Below, piece after piece: positions 44,359 through 53,248 of a stretch of 64,000 nucleotides of DNA. The stretch comes from Lentzea sp. NBRC 105346. Lineage in GTDB: Bacteria > Actinomycetota > Actinomycetes > Mycobacteriales > Pseudonocardiaceae. The notes beneath the pieces were generated by a model that was given only the letters and a program-made list of their open reading frames with translations, was not told the origin of the DNA and made no database searches. The DNA is taken from positions 1 through 64,000 of the forward strand of contig NZ_BSTQ01000016.1 of assembly GCF_030269605.1 (NCBI RefSeq), given 5' to 3'. The position numbers and the translations under genes were made by a program. Numbering within the stretch: position 1 is the first letter of the stretch; every line of letters starts with the position of its first letter.

Positions 44359-44616
44359 TGCGTGGTCACCTTTTGTCGGCTGCCGGTGTCGTGGGGCGCT
44401 GCGTCTTCCGGGGGCGCCTTCGGCGCCGCGATTGGGGCTTGACTTGGAACCTCAGGGGCGCTGTGTTCGATCCCTTCGGGCGGCGTGGTGGGCCGGCTCC
44501 GCCGGCAGATGCAAGATCTGCCGGCCCAACAAGGGCTACCACACCGCACCCCAAGTCAAGCCCCAATCGCGTTCCGTACGTGCCCACCAGACGCGCCCCA
44601 CTCTGGGTGCGTGGTC
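44359..44616. repeat. Nested palindromic repeat, copy 2
   Basis: Near-identical to 13501-13732, including TTTGTCGGCTGCCGGTGTCG, GGCGCCTTCGGCGCCG and the central hairpin. Outer arms are 19 bp here (44429-44447 and 44551-44569). It differs by a ~27-nt insertion between the left outer arm and the inner arms. The surrounding 44100-44881 gap has no convincing gene. Confidence 0.85.
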
Positions 44617-44690
44617 GCCACCTTGGCTGCCGGTCCCGTGTGTGGTCGCCAGCGTTCGTGCCGGTGCCGTACGTGCCGCCTTCCCGCGCG

Positions 44691-44830
44691 AGTCTTACCG
44701 TCCGGACCCCCGAGTCTTACCGTCCGGCCCCCTGAGTCTGACGCTCCCGCACCCGATGCGCGCGAGTCGTACGTTCCCGACCACCGAGCCGTACCTTCCC
44801 GATCTGCGAGTCCTCAACCCAGCCCGCGCG
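44691..44830. repeat. 22-bp tandem repeat array
   Basis: Six degenerate units beginning AGTC or AGCC (first two AGTCTTACCGTCCGG) start at 44691, 44713, 44735, 44765, 44787 and 44809, a 22-nt period with one 30-nt step. Units drift progressively toward the 3' end. There are no conserved spacers, so this is not a CRISPR array. Confidence 0.75.
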
Positions 44831-44881
44831 AGCCCACCCATCCCCGCGTGTCGCCCACTCACGCCCCGGCGAGTTGCCCCT

Positions 44882-46450
44882 TCACCCACCAGCCAAATGC
44901 CGACTCAACCCCCGCCCATCCAGATAAGCCTGGATCGACTGCGACAAATCGGCCTGAACGGTCGGCTGCGGCGCCTCCCCATCCTTGGGCACGTCCGGCC
45001 GAGCATCCCCAGGACACTCAGAAGTCGACCCAGGCAACACCCCATCGATCAGATACCGATCGACCCGCTCATCCACACACTTGTTCCCACCGCCGTAAAG
45101 CCCGTGCTTCCCCTCATCCACAACGGTGATCAGGTTGTTCCCCAACCGGGAAGCCATAGCGGGACCGGACGCGTACTGCGTCTGGGTGTCCCCCTCCGAC
45201 TGCACGATGACCCCGACCGGGTACCCGTTGCGCAGAACCCGAACAGGGGGCTCCGGCGGCACAAACGAACGGAACGTGCACGTCATAGGCGCCGCCCGGA
45301 CGATGCCGAACCCGAACGGGTAGCGATCACGGAACGTTCGCATGTCCTCGTAGTAGGTCTCGACATCGGTGGGCCAGTCCGACTCACAGGTCACAGTGTC
45401 GAAGACACCGGACCGCAGGTCGGAAATCCCGGTGCGAGCCAACAAGGAAGCCGCCTTGGCACCCTCGACCGCAGGCTTCTCCCCCGCCCGCAGCTTCCCG
45501 ACGATCGTGGCCAGATCAGACCACAGTGGACGGTAGCGGGCGCCGACACCGACGGCTCCGTCGAAGGACGAACGGTTGTGGTCGCCGATCGGCTTCGTCA
45601 GCAACGCCGAAGCCACCTTCTCGACCTCGGTCAGGACCTCGGCAGGAGTCTTCCCCAACGAGAAAGCCCCGTTGCGCTCGGACACCCACGCCGCCCACGC
45701 CTCGACGTCGCGGCGGTACGCGACGGCCTGCGCCTTGAACTGGTCGCGCCACACCCACTCCGGATGCACGGACGAGTCGAGCACGCTGCGGTCCAGGCGC
45801 GCCGGGAACAGCGTGCCGTAGACGGCGCCCAGGTAGGTCCCGTAGGAGTAGCCGAGGTAGTTGATCTTCGGTTCACCCAGGGCGCCTCGGACGACGTCCA
45901 TGTCGCGGGCGGTGTTCGCGGTGCTGATGAACTGGCGGATGCCGCCTGCGGAACGAGCGCACGCCTCCTCCGCCTCGCGCGCCTCGGCGGCCCACTTCGG
46001 GAAGTCGGCGTCCGCCGGGCGGGAGTCGGGGGTGGCGATGACCGGGGACTCGCGGCAGTTCAGGGCCGTGGAGCCGCCCACGCCGCGCGGGTCGAAGCCG
46101 ATCAGGTCGTAGACGTCACCGACGGCCGCCTTTTCCAGGAAGACGGGCATGCTCAGGCCTGAGCCTCCGGGACCACCCGGATTGGTGAACAGAACGCCAC
46201 GCCTGCGGTCCGCCGCGCGGGCCTTCGAGCGGCTGATGACTAGCGAGATGCGGTCGCCGGCGGGCTTGGCGTAGTCGAGGGGTGCGACGAGGGTGGCGCA
46301 CTCCAGCGCGGAGAGCTTGCCCGAGCACTGCTTCCACTCGACCTTCTGCTGGTAGAACTCGGCGAGCGGATCTGGCGGGTCCGCTGACGCGGTCGTGCTC
46401 ACCAGCATGAGCGCGACCACACCGATGCCGATTGCCGAAATCCTCCGCAA
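44882..46450 (-). CDS. Secreted tripeptidyl aminopeptidase-like alpha/beta hydrolase
   Basis: 522 residues from TTG 46450 (GGAGG 9 nt upstream). Sec signal MRRISAIGIGVVALMLVSTTASADP. Alpha/beta hydrolase of the SlpD/SlpE/TAP group: VLFTNPGGPGGSGLSMP (oxyanion), DLIGFDPRGVGGSTALNC, nucleophile in GYSYGTYLGAVY, and the TAP-type C-terminal domain with VIVQSEGDTQTQYASG and GKHGLY (catalytic His). Predicted to remove N-terminal tri- or dipeptides from secreted substrates. It is divergent from fasR. Confidence 0.9.
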   Translation of the reverse strand: MRRISAIGIGVVALMLVSTTASADPPDPLAEFYQQKVEWKQCSGKLSALECATLVAPLDYAKPAGDRISLVISRSKARAADRRRGVLFTNPGGPGGSGLSMPVFLEKAAVGDVYDLIGFDPRGVGGSTALNCRESPVIATPDSRPADADFPKWAAEAREAEEACARSAGGIRQFISTANTARDMDVVRGALGEPKINYLGYSYGTYLGAVYGTLFPARLDRSVLDSSVHPEWVWRDQFKAQAVAYRRDVEAWAAWVSERNGAFSLGKTPAEVLTEVEKVASALLTKPIGDHNRSSFDGAVGVGARYRPLWSDLATIVGKLRAGEKPAVEGAKAASLLARTGISDLRSGVFDTVTCESDWPTDVETYYEDMRTFRDRYPFGFGIVRAAPMTCTFRSFVPPEPPVRVLRNGYPVGVIVQSEGDTQTQYASGPAMASRLGNNLITVVDEGKHGLYGGGNKCVDERVDRYLIDGVLPGSTSECPGDARPDVPKDGEAPQPTVQADLSQSIQAYLDGRGLSRHLAGG

Positions 46451-46559
46451 GACCCAATACCTCCGCGCCGGTGAACCAAATCACCCGCGACGGTATGGCT
46501 CCCAAGGGGGCTTTTCAGGTTCTGTCACTCGACCCGGTGACAGCACCTAGGCTGTGGGA

Positions 46560-47759
46560 ATGAGCAGCACAGCCGGGGCGCACGAGGGCACACCTGGGCT
46601 GTCCCCGCGCACGATGCGCAAGCTGGAGCGCGCGTCGGGCAACCTGGCCGCGACCAGCGTCGCGGAGATGGAGAACCGGCTGCCCTGGTTCCGGCGCATG
46701 CCCGCCGACCAGCGCGCCAGCGTGTTGCTGCTGATCCAGAACGGCGTCGCGGGGTTCGTTTCCTGGCTGCACGACCCCGAGCAGTCGATGAGCCTGAGCG
46801 CGGAGGCGTTCCGCAGCGCGCCCAAGGACATCTCCCGCTGGGTCAGCCTGCGGCAGACCGTCGAGCTCGTGCGGATAGCGCTGGAGCTGTTCGAGCAGCA
46901 GCTGCCCGTGCTCGCGGGCAACGACCAGGAGCGCATGTTCCTCACCGAGGGCGTCCTGCGGTACGGCCGGGAGATCGCCTTCTCGGCCGCGACCAGCTAC
47001 GCGGCGGCCGCCGAGGCGCGCGGTGCGTGGGACGCCCGGCTGGAGGCCCTGGTCGTGGACGGGATCGTCCGCGGCGACCCCGAGGAGGCTCTCCTCAGCC
47101 GGGCGGCCGCGCTCGGCTGGGACCCCGCCGCCCAGGCGACGGTCGTCGTCGGCAACCCCAACTCGGAGGACCCGCAGGAGATCATCTACGGCGTTCGCAG
47201 CAAGGCCGCCCGCCTGGGCCGCGCCGTGCTGCTGAGCGTGCAGGGGTCACGGCTGGTCGTGGTGCTGAGCGGACCGACCGACCCCGTCGAGGAGGTGCTT
47301 GCCAAGATCGCCGAGGCGTTCGGCGACGGGCCCGTGGTCGCGGGACCGACGACCGCGAGCCTCGCCGAGGCGCACCGCAGCGCCAGTGACGCGCTCAGCG
47401 GGTTGCGGGCCGTGGTCGGCTGGCCGGGTGCGCCCAGGCCGGTGCGATCCGTCGACCTGCTGCCGGAACGGGCGCTGGCGGGTGACCCCGAGGCCGAGTG
47501 GCAGCTCGTCGACCGCGTCGCGCGGCCGCTGGAGGACGCGGGCGGGTCGCTGCTGGAGACGGTCGACGCGTTCCTCGAGGTCGGCGGGGTGCTGGAGACC
47601 TGCGCACGCAAGCTCTTCGTGCACCCCAACACCGTGCGCTACCGGTTGCGCCGCATCCACGAGCTCACCGGGCGAAACGCCCATGATCCCCGTGACGCTC
47701 TGGTGTTGCGCGTCGCACTCAGCGTTGGGCGGCTCGCCCGAGCGCGCGGACTGTGGTGA
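46560..47759 (+). CDS. fasR: PucR-family regulator, FasR homologue
   Basis: 399 residues from ATG 46560 (GTG 46554 is an alternative). The C-terminal PucR helix-turn-helix is LLETVDAFLEVGGVLETCARKLFVHPNTVRYRLRRIHELTGR (about 344-385); the N-terminal two thirds is the GGDEF-like/regulatory region of this family. In Streptomyces the regulator in exactly this position, FasR, activates the fabD-fabH-acpP-fabF operon. The 165-nt gap before fabD holds two dyads that are candidate binding sites. Confidence 0.88.
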   Translation: MSSTAGAHEGTPGLSPRTMRKLERASGNLAATSVAEMENRLPWFRRMPADQRASVLLLIQNGVAGFVSWLHDPEQSMSLSAEAFRSAPKDISRWVSLRQTVELVRIALELFEQQLPVLAGNDQERMFLTEGVLRYGREIAFSAATSYAAAAEARGAWDARLEALVVDGIVRGDPEEALLSRAAALGWDPAAQATVVVGNPNSEDPQEIIYGVRSKAARLGRAVLLSVQGSRLVVVLSGPTDPVEEVLAKIAEAFGDGPVVAGPTTASLAEAHRSASDALSGLRAVVGWPGAPRPVRSVDLLPERALAGDPEAEWQLVDRVARPLEDAGGSLLETVDAFLEVGGVLETCARKLFVHPNTVRYRLRRIHELTGRNAHDPRDALVLRVALSVGRLARARGLW

Positions 47760-47804
47760 GAGGCACACCAGTCCGAACGAGTGATTGAGTCGGTTGTCAA
47801 CAAC

Positions 47805-47818
47805 GCACGACGTCGTGC
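47805..47818. promoter_or_regulatory. 14-bp palindrome upstream of fabD
   Basis: Perfect palindrome GCACGACGTCGTGC in the fasR-fabD gap, 106 nt before the fabD GTG. A candidate operator; no match to a known consensus is claimed. Confidence 0.4.
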
Positions 47819-47839
47819 AACGTTCACAACCAGGTCACT

Positions 47840-47858
47840 TTTGTAGGGAAGCTACAAA
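47840..47858. promoter_or_regulatory. Candidate FasR operator in front of fabD
   Basis: Inverted repeat TTTGTAG-GGAAG-CTACAAA, perfect 7-bp arms with 5-nt spacer, 66 nt before the fabD start. The location between fasR and the genes its homologue controls, and the AT-rich arms in a GC-rich setting, favour a regulator-binding site overlapping or just upstream of the promoter. Confidence 0.5.
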
Positions 47859-47924
47859 GACGATCGTTGTACTTCGTGGTCTGCGGCATCACTGGGAGCG
47901 CACGCGACCAGCTTTAGTGAACGC

Positions 47925-48857
47925 GTGATCGCACTCCTCGCCCCCGGACAAGGGTCGCAGACGCCCGGCATGCTCACCCCCTGGCTCGAAGTCGAGGGGG
48001 CCGAAGAGCAGCTCCGGAAGTGGTCGGAGATCGCGAAGCTCGACCTCGTGCGGCTGGGCACCACCGCGGAGGCCGAGGAGATCGTCGACACCGCGGTCAC
48101 GCAGCCGCTCGTCGTGGCGTCCGCGCTGCTGGCCTACCACCAGCTGCGCACCCGGATCGACCTCCCCGAGGACGTCATCGTCGCCGGTCACTCCGTCGGT
48201 GAGCTCGCCGCCGCGGCGATCGCCGGCGCACTGAGCGCGGACGACGCCGTCGCGCTCGCCGCCACGCGGGGCCGGGAGATGGCCGCCGCGTGCGCCCTCG
48301 CGCCGACCGGCATGGCCGCCGTGCTCGGCGGCGAGGAGGCCGACGTGCTCGCTCGCCTCGAGGAGCTGAACCTGGTGCCCGCCAACCGCAACGGCGCGGC
48401 GCAGATCGTCGCCGCCGGTCCGCTGGAGGCGCTGACCAAGCTCGCGGAGAACCCGCCGGAGCGCGCCAAGGTGCGGGCGCTCAAGGTCGCGGGCGCGTTC
48501 CACACGCAGTACATGGCCCCGGCCGAGGAGGCGCTGCGCCAGCAGGCCGCCGGTCTGGCCACGCACGACCCGGAGAAGGCACTGCTGTCCAACGCCGACG
48601 GCGGGTTCGTCACCGACGGCGCCGAGGTGCTGAGCCGCCTCATCGCCCAGGTGACCCGCCCGGTCCGCTGGGACAGCTGCCAGGAGACCCTCGCCGCCAA
48701 GAACGTCCGCGCCGTGATCGAGCTGCCCCCGGCGGGCGCGCTCACCGGCCTTGCGAAGCGCACGCTCAAGGGCACCCCCACCCTCGGCCTGAAGACGCCG
48801 GCTCAGCTCGACCAGGTCACCGACCTGCTGAACACCGCCGCGGAGGCCGATCAGTGA
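47925..48857 (+). CDS. fabD: Malonyl-CoA:ACP transacylase
   Basis: 310 residues, GTG start. Catalytic Ser90 in GHSVGELAAA, His193 in AGAFHTQYM, N-terminal LAPGQGSQTPGM. It loads malonate on the fatty-acid ACP and may also serve the type II PKS, whose clusters usually lack their own transacylase, as here. First gene of the operon; overlaps fabH by GTGA. Confidence 0.96.
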   Translation: MIALLAPGQGSQTPGMLTPWLEVEGAEEQLRKWSEIAKLDLVRLGTTAEAEEIVDTAVTQPLVVASALLAYHQLRTRIDLPEDVIVAGHSVGELAAAAIAGALSADDAVALAATRGREMAAACALAPTGMAAVLGGEEADVLARLEELNLVPANRNGAAQIVAAGPLEALTKLAENPPERAKVRALKVAGAFHTQYMAPAEEALRQQAAGLATHDPEKALLSNADGGFVTDGAEVLSRLIAQVTRPVRWDSCQETLAAKNVRAVIELPPAGALTGLAKRTLKGTPTLGLKTPAQLDQVTDLLNTAAEADQ

Positions 48858-49831
48858 CGCAGTTCAGGATTCCCGTTCCCGTCGCGGGGACCCGAATCAT
48901 GGGGCTGGGCAGCTACCAGCCCGAGAACGTCGTGAGCAACCACGACCTCGCCGCTCGCATGGACACCAGTGACGAGTGGATCCGCGAACGCGTCGGCATC
49001 GTGAACCGCCGCGTCGCCGACAAGGACGAACTGCTCGTCGACATGGCCGTCACCGCCGGTTCGAAGGCGATCGCGGACGCCGGCCTCACCCCGTCCGACA
49101 TCGGCGCCGTGATCGTCGCCACGTGCACCATGCCGACCCCGATCCCGAACGCCGCCGCGCAGGTCGCCGACCGCATCGGTGTGAAGGAAGCGCCCGCGTT
49201 CGACCTGAACGCCGCGTGCGCCGGCTTCTGCTACGCGCTGGGCGTCGCCTCGGACATGGTCCGCGCGGGCACGGCGAAGCACGTGCTGGTGATCGGCGCG
49301 GAGAAGCTCTCCGACTGGGTCGACCCGGACGACCGCTCGACGGCGATCATCTTCGCCGACGCCGCGGGCGCCGCGGTCGTGGGCCCGAGCGACGAGGCTC
49401 ACATCGGCCCCGTTGCCTGGGGCAGCCGAGGCGATCTCGTCGAGGCCATTACGATCAAGGACCGGGTGTCGTTCGTGCACCAGGAGGGCCAGTCGGTCTT
49501 CCGGTGGGCGACCACCCAGATCGCACCCGTGGCGCTTCGCGCGGTCGAACTGGCGGGCATCGAGCCGTCCGAAGTGGACGTTTTCGTGCCGCACCAGGCG
49601 AACCTGCGAATCGTCGAAGCGGTCGCCAAGCGCCTGCACGCCAAGGGGGCGCGGCAGGACATGGTGATCGCACGAGACATCGTCGAGTCCGGCAACACCT
49701 CCTCCGCCTCGATCCCCATGGCACTGGACCACATGAGGGCAGCGGGCGAGATCTCCTCCGGAGATGTGGTGCTGCTGGTCGGATTCGGCGCGGGCCTGTC
49801 CTATGCAGGCCAGGTGGTCCGGTGCCCATGA
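48854..49831 (+). CDS. fabH: Beta-ketoacyl-ACP synthase III
   Basis: 325 residues from GTG 48854. Triad Cys122 (NAACAGF), His247 (VPHQAN) and Asn281 (ESGNTSSAS). It starts fatty-acid synthesis from acyl-CoA primers, branched ones in actinomycetes. Overlaps fabD; ends 26 nt before the acpP GTG. Confidence 0.96.
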   Translation: MTQFRIPVPVAGTRIMGLGSYQPENVVSNHDLAARMDTSDEWIRERVGIVNRRVADKDELLVDMAVTAGSKAIADAGLTPSDIGAVIVATCTMPTPIPNAAAQVADRIGVKEAPAFDLNAACAGFCYALGVASDMVRAGTAKHVLVIGAEKLSDWVDPDDRSTAIIFADAAGAAVVGPSDEAHIGPVAWGSRGDLVEAITIKDRVSFVHQEGQSVFRWATTQIAPVALRAVELAGIEPSEVDVFVPHQANLRIVEAVAKRLHAKGARQDMVIARDIVESGNTSSASIPMALDHMRAAGEISSGDVVLLVGFGAGLSYAGQVVRCP

Positions 49832-49857
49832 GTATCGATGACGGAAAGGGAACAACA

Positions 49858-50097
49858 GTGAGCAACGAGGACATCACGAAGGGTCTTGCCGAGATCGTCG
49901 AAGAGGTCGCCGGCGTCACCGCTGCCGACGTCACCGTCGACAAGTCCTTCGTGGACGATCTCGACATCGACTCGCTGTCCATGGTCGAGATCGCCGTCCA
50001 GGCCGAGGACAAGTTCGGCGTGAAGATCCCGGACGACGAGCTGGCCAACCTCAAGACCGTGGGCGATGCGGTGAACTACATCGCCGCCAACGCATGA
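49858..50097 (+). CDS. acpP: Fatty-acid acyl carrier protein
   Basis: 79 residues from GTG 49858 behind GGAAAGGGA; ATG 49828, overlapping the fabH stop, is an in-frame alternative adding ten residues. Phosphopantetheine Ser39 in DLDIDSLSMVE. Acidic, ends NYIAANA. Overlaps fabF by ATGA. Confidence 0.95.
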   Translation: MSNEDITKGLAEIVEEVAGVTAADVTVDKSFVDDLDIDSLSMVEIAVQAEDKFGVKIPDDELANLKTVGDAVNYIAANA

Positions 50098-51329
50098 GTT
50101 CAAACATCGACGTCGTCATCACCGGGCTGGGTGCCACCACCCCGCTCGGTGGTGACGTCACGTCCACCTGGGACGCACTGCTCGCCGGCAAGTCGGGGGT
50201 CCGCCCCCTGACCCACGAGTGGGTCGAGAAGTACGACCTGCCGGTGAAGATCGCCTCCCAGCTCGTCGTGGACCCGACCGAGGTGCTGCCTCGCGTCGAG
50301 GCCCGGCGGCTGGACCGGTCGGAGCAGGTCGCGGTCGTCGCGTCCCGGCAGGCGTGGGCCGACGCCGGTCACGGCGACGACACCGTCGACAAGCAGCGGC
50401 TCGCCGTGATCATCGGCACCGGCATCGGTGGCGCGATCACCCTGCTCACCCAGGACGACCTGCTCGAGCAGCAGGGCCTGCGCAAGGTGTCGCCGCTGAC
50501 CGTCCCGATGCTGATGCCCAACGGCCCGGCCGCGCACGTCGGTCTCGAGCTGAAGGCTCAGGCCGGTGTGCACGCCCCGGTTTCGGCGTGCGCTTCGGGC
50601 GCCGAGGCGATCGCCTGGGCGTTCCGCATGATCAAGTCGGGCGAGGCCGACGTCGTGGTCGCCGGTGGCGCGGAAGCGTGCATCACCGCGATCCCGGTCG
50701 CCGGTTTCTCCCAGGCCCGCACGATGAGCACCCGCAACGACGAGCCGGAGAAGGCCTCGCGCCCCTTCGACGTCGGGCGGGACGGCTTCGTGCTCGGTGA
50801 AGGCGCCGGTGTCATGGTGCTCGAGCGGGCGGACTTCGCCGAGGCTCGCGGCGCCAAGATCTACGGCCGGCTCGCCGGCATCGGCACCAGTGCCGACGGC
50901 TACCACATCACCGCACCGGACCCCGAGGGTGTGGGGCAGTCACGGGCGATCGCCGCGGCATTGCGCAGCGGTGGCATCGACCCGGCCGACGTCGGCCACG
51001 TGAACTGCCACGCCACCTCGACCCCGGTCGGCGACGTGGCCGAGACCGTCGCCATTCGCAAGGCCATCGGCGACCACCCGGTGCTGACCGCCCCCAAGGG
51101 CGCGCTCGGTCACCTGCTCGGTGCCGCCGGAGCGGTGGAAGCCATCATCACGGTCCTCTCGATCCGTGATGGTGTCGTGCCGCAGACGCTGAACCTGGAC
51201 AACCTGGACCCCGCGGTTCTGCTCGACGTCGTGGCCGGTGAGCCGCGAAAGGTCAAGCTGGACGCGGCCGTCAACGACTCGTTCGGCTTCGGCGGGCACA
51301 ACGTCGCGCTCGCCTTCACCCCGGCCTAG
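50094..51329 (+). CDS. fabF: Beta-ketoacyl-ACP synthase II
   Basis: 411 residues. Catalytic Cys166 (VSACASGA), His306 (NCHATST) and His340 (GALGHLLGA). Elongating condensing enzyme of the type II fatty-acid synthase. All catalytic residues are present, in contrast to the CLF at 10085-11296. Coupled to acpP. Confidence 0.96.
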   Translation: MSSNIDVVITGLGATTPLGGDVTSTWDALLAGKSGVRPLTHEWVEKYDLPVKIASQLVVDPTEVLPRVEARRLDRSEQVAVVASRQAWADAGHGDDTVDKQRLAVIIGTGIGGAITLLTQDDLLEQQGLRKVSPLTVPMLMPNGPAAHVGLELKAQAGVHAPVSACASGAEAIAWAFRMIKSGEADVVVAGGAEACITAIPVAGFSQARTMSTRNDEPEKASRPFDVGRDGFVLGEGAGVMVLERADFAEARGAKIYGRLAGIGTSADGYHITAPDPEGVGQSRAIAAALRSGGIDPADVGHVNCHATSTPVGDVAETVAIRKAIGDHPVLTAPKGALGHLLGAAGAVEAIITVLSIRDGVVPQTLNLDNLDPAVLLDVVAGEPRKVKLDAAVNDSFGFGGHNVALAFTPA

Positions 51330-51382
51330 TTCGCACTAGGTCGGGGTGAGGCCCCCTCTCTTCTCGTTGAGGAGCTTTCGCG

Positions 51383-52777
51383 ATGACCGCTGCCCTGAAA
51401 CTGGATCTCGACGCCCGTGACCCCGAGATCCGGCTAGGTTCCCTACTCGACGAGGGCAGCGTCGCCCCACTACAACCGCGTGACGACAGCGGCATGTTCG
51501 CGGTTCGCGGTCGCATCAACGGCACCAAGGTCGTCGCCTACTGCAGCGACGCCACGCGCATGGGCGGCGCACTGGGTTCTTCCGGGTGCCGGCACGTGGT
51601 CGAGGCGATCGACCTGGCCGTGCGCGAACGCTGCCCGGTGATCGGCGTCTGGCACTCCGGCGGCGCCCGCCTGCCCGAGGGCGTCGAGTCGCTGGACGGC
51701 ATGGGCCAGATGTTCGCGGCGATGATCCGCGCGTCCGGCCGCATCCCCCAACTCTCAGTCGTAGTCGGACCGGCCGCCGGTGGCGGCGCCTACGGCCCGG
51801 CGCTGACCGACCTAGTGATCATGGCGCCGTCCGGCAAGGTCTTCGTGACCGGACCGGACGTGGTCCGCTCGGTGACCGGCGAACAGATCGACATGGACGG
51901 CCTCGGCGGTGTCGACGCACACGGCAAGTCCGGCGTGGTGCACGTGACGGCCTCCGACGAGCTCGACGCCTACGCGCGTTGCCGCCGCCTGGTGCGCCTG
52001 TTCGCCCAGCCCGGCCTGTTCGAGTCCGTGGCCGACGGTGTCGACCTGCGAGCTTTGCTGCCCGCGTCGCCGCGGCGCGCGTACGACGTGAAGCCGTTGG
52101 TGTCGGGGTTGCTGGACTCCGACTCGTTCGAGGAGATCCAGGCGCGCTGGGCGCCGAACATCGTCGTCGGGCTGGGCCGGCTGGGTGGCCGCGCGGTCGG
52201 CGTGATCGCGAACAACCCGATCCGCAAGGGCGGCTGCCTCGATTCGCTGTCGGCGGAGAAGGCCGCGCGGTTCGTGCGCATGTGCGACTCGTTCGGCGTG
52301 CCGCTGCTGGTGCTCGTGGACGTGCCCGGCTACCTGCCCGGCGTGGGCCAGGAGTGGGGCGGCGTCGTGCGGCGCGGCGCCAAGCTGCTGCACGCGTTCG
52401 GCGAGGCCGTGGTGCCGCGCGTGACTCTCGTGCTGCGCAAGTCCTACGGCGGCGCCTACATCGCGATGAACTCTCGGTCTTTGGGTGCCACCCACGTGTT
52501 CGCGTGGCCCGACGCCGAGGTCGCCGTCATGGGCGCCAAGGCCGCTGTCGGGATCCTGCACCGCAAGAAGCTGGCCGCGGTGGCTCCGTCGGAACGCGAG
52601 GCTCTGCACTCACAGCTGGCCGAGGAGCACTCACGCATCGCGGGTGGTGTCGAGCGCGCCATGTCGATCGGTGTTGTCGACGAGGTGATCGACCCTCGGA
52701 CGACTCGGCGGCGGCTGGCCGAGGCGCTGGCGGCCGCTCCGGCTGGGCGGGGGGCGCACGCGAATATTCCGCTCTGA
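51383..52777 (+). CDS. accD6: Acyl-CoA carboxylase beta (carboxyltransferase) subunit, AccD6-like
   Basis: 464 residues; GAGGAG (51369-51374) 8 nt before ATG. Carboxyltransferase fold: GVWHSGGARLPEGVESLDGMGQMF, VVGPAAGGGAYGPALTDLVIM, VFVTGPDVVRSVTGE, VDVPGYLPGVGQEWGGVVRRGAKLL, and KSYGGAYIAMNS. It makes malonyl-CoA together with a biotinylated alpha subunit encoded elsewhere. Placement directly after fabF parallels accD6 after kasA/kasB in mycobacteria, and it supplies extender units to the same operon. Confidence 0.93.
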   Translation: MTAALKLDLDARDPEIRLGSLLDEGSVAPLQPRDDSGMFAVRGRINGTKVVAYCSDATRMGGALGSSGCRHVVEAIDLAVRERCPVIGVWHSGGARLPEGVESLDGMGQMFAAMIRASGRIPQLSVVVGPAAGGGAYGPALTDLVIMAPSGKVFVTGPDVVRSVTGEQIDMDGLGGVDAHGKSGVVHVTASDELDAYARCRRLVRLFAQPGLFESVADGVDLRALLPASPRRAYDVKPLVSGLLDSDSFEEIQARWAPNIVVGLGRLGGRAVGVIANNPIRKGGCLDSLSAEKAARFVRMCDSFGVPLLVLVDVPGYLPGVGQEWGGVVRRGAKLLHAFGEAVVPRVTLVLRKSYGGAYIAMNSRSLGATHVFAWPDAEVAVMGAKAAVGILHRKKLAAVAPSEREALHSQLAEEHSRIAGGVERAMSIGVVDEVIDPRTTRRRLAEALAAAPAGRGAHANIPL

Positions 52778-52816
52778 GCGTATTTGATCAAGGCTTACGC
52801 TTGCGGTGGCTCAAAA

Positions 52817-52839
52817 CTGTCAGACCTCGGCGGTACGCT
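52817..52839 (+). promoter_or_regulatory. PafBC/RecA-NDp-type promoter motif, copy 1
   Basis: CTGTCAGAC-N8-TACGCT, 40 nt after the accD6 stop. It fits the actinobacterial RecA-independent DNA-damage promoter (TTGTCRGTG-N8-TAnnnT) closely at TGTCAG and at TAnnnT. An almost identical copy lies at 53191-53213 on the same strand. Confidence 0.55.
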
Positions 52840-53190
52840 TAGTGCAATTTGAAGCGCGCGGGGGCAGCTACGGGCGGCGCTCGGGCAGTGCATCTGGCGC
52901 GGTGCGTTCGGAGCGGGCGCGGAAGGCAGCAGAGCGCAAGCGGGCGCGGATAGCAGCGGGGCGCGCGAGCGGAAGTGGACAGCAGCGACGGCGTAAGGCG
53001 CGGAGACAGCAAGCACGCGCGGCAGCGCCCGGCGTGCGAGGCGCGTGGGCGGCTACGGCGTCACAGCACCGCTCACGCGAGGGCAGCGACGGCGTCAAGC
53101 GACGCGAGCGAGCGCCGACGCGAGCAGTCTCAGCGCGCGAGCGGGCTCCAGGCGGGGCGGGAGCGGCCGCGGCGTCAGCGCCGACGCAGA
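52840..53190. other. Strand-skewed, low-complexity region without a gene
   Basis: Between the two promoter-like motifs the plus strand is rich in G and A, very poor in T, and built from reused words such as GCAGCGACGGCGT (52982, 53083, again at 53237) and GCGCGAGCGGG. Open frames exist in all phases but encode Arg/Ala/Gln-rich low complexity. I see no protein or RNA family; a decayed gene or a non-coding transcript are both possible. Confidence 0.6.
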
Positions 53191-53213
53191 CTGTCAGACC
53201 CCGCCGGTACGCT
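53191..53213 (+). promoter_or_regulatory. PafBC/RecA-NDp-type promoter motif, copy 2
   Basis: CTGTCAGAC-N8-TACGCT, differing from copy 1 at two spacer bases. Transcription from it would run into the 3' end of the minus-strand gene at 53249-53818, so it would make antisense RNA unless a short transcript ends first. Confidence 0.55.
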
Positions 53214-53248
53214 GAGGTGAGTGCGGAAGTACGCGGGCAGCGACGGCG

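Noticed and set aside
44190-44735. 181-codon frame across repeat copy 2
   Set aside because: Runs through a hairpin and palindromic repeat shared with 13.5 kb, where the frame is not kept.
44691-44830. Possible CRISPR array
   Set aside because: Units are contiguous 22-mers with drift and no unique spacers; no cas genes nearby.
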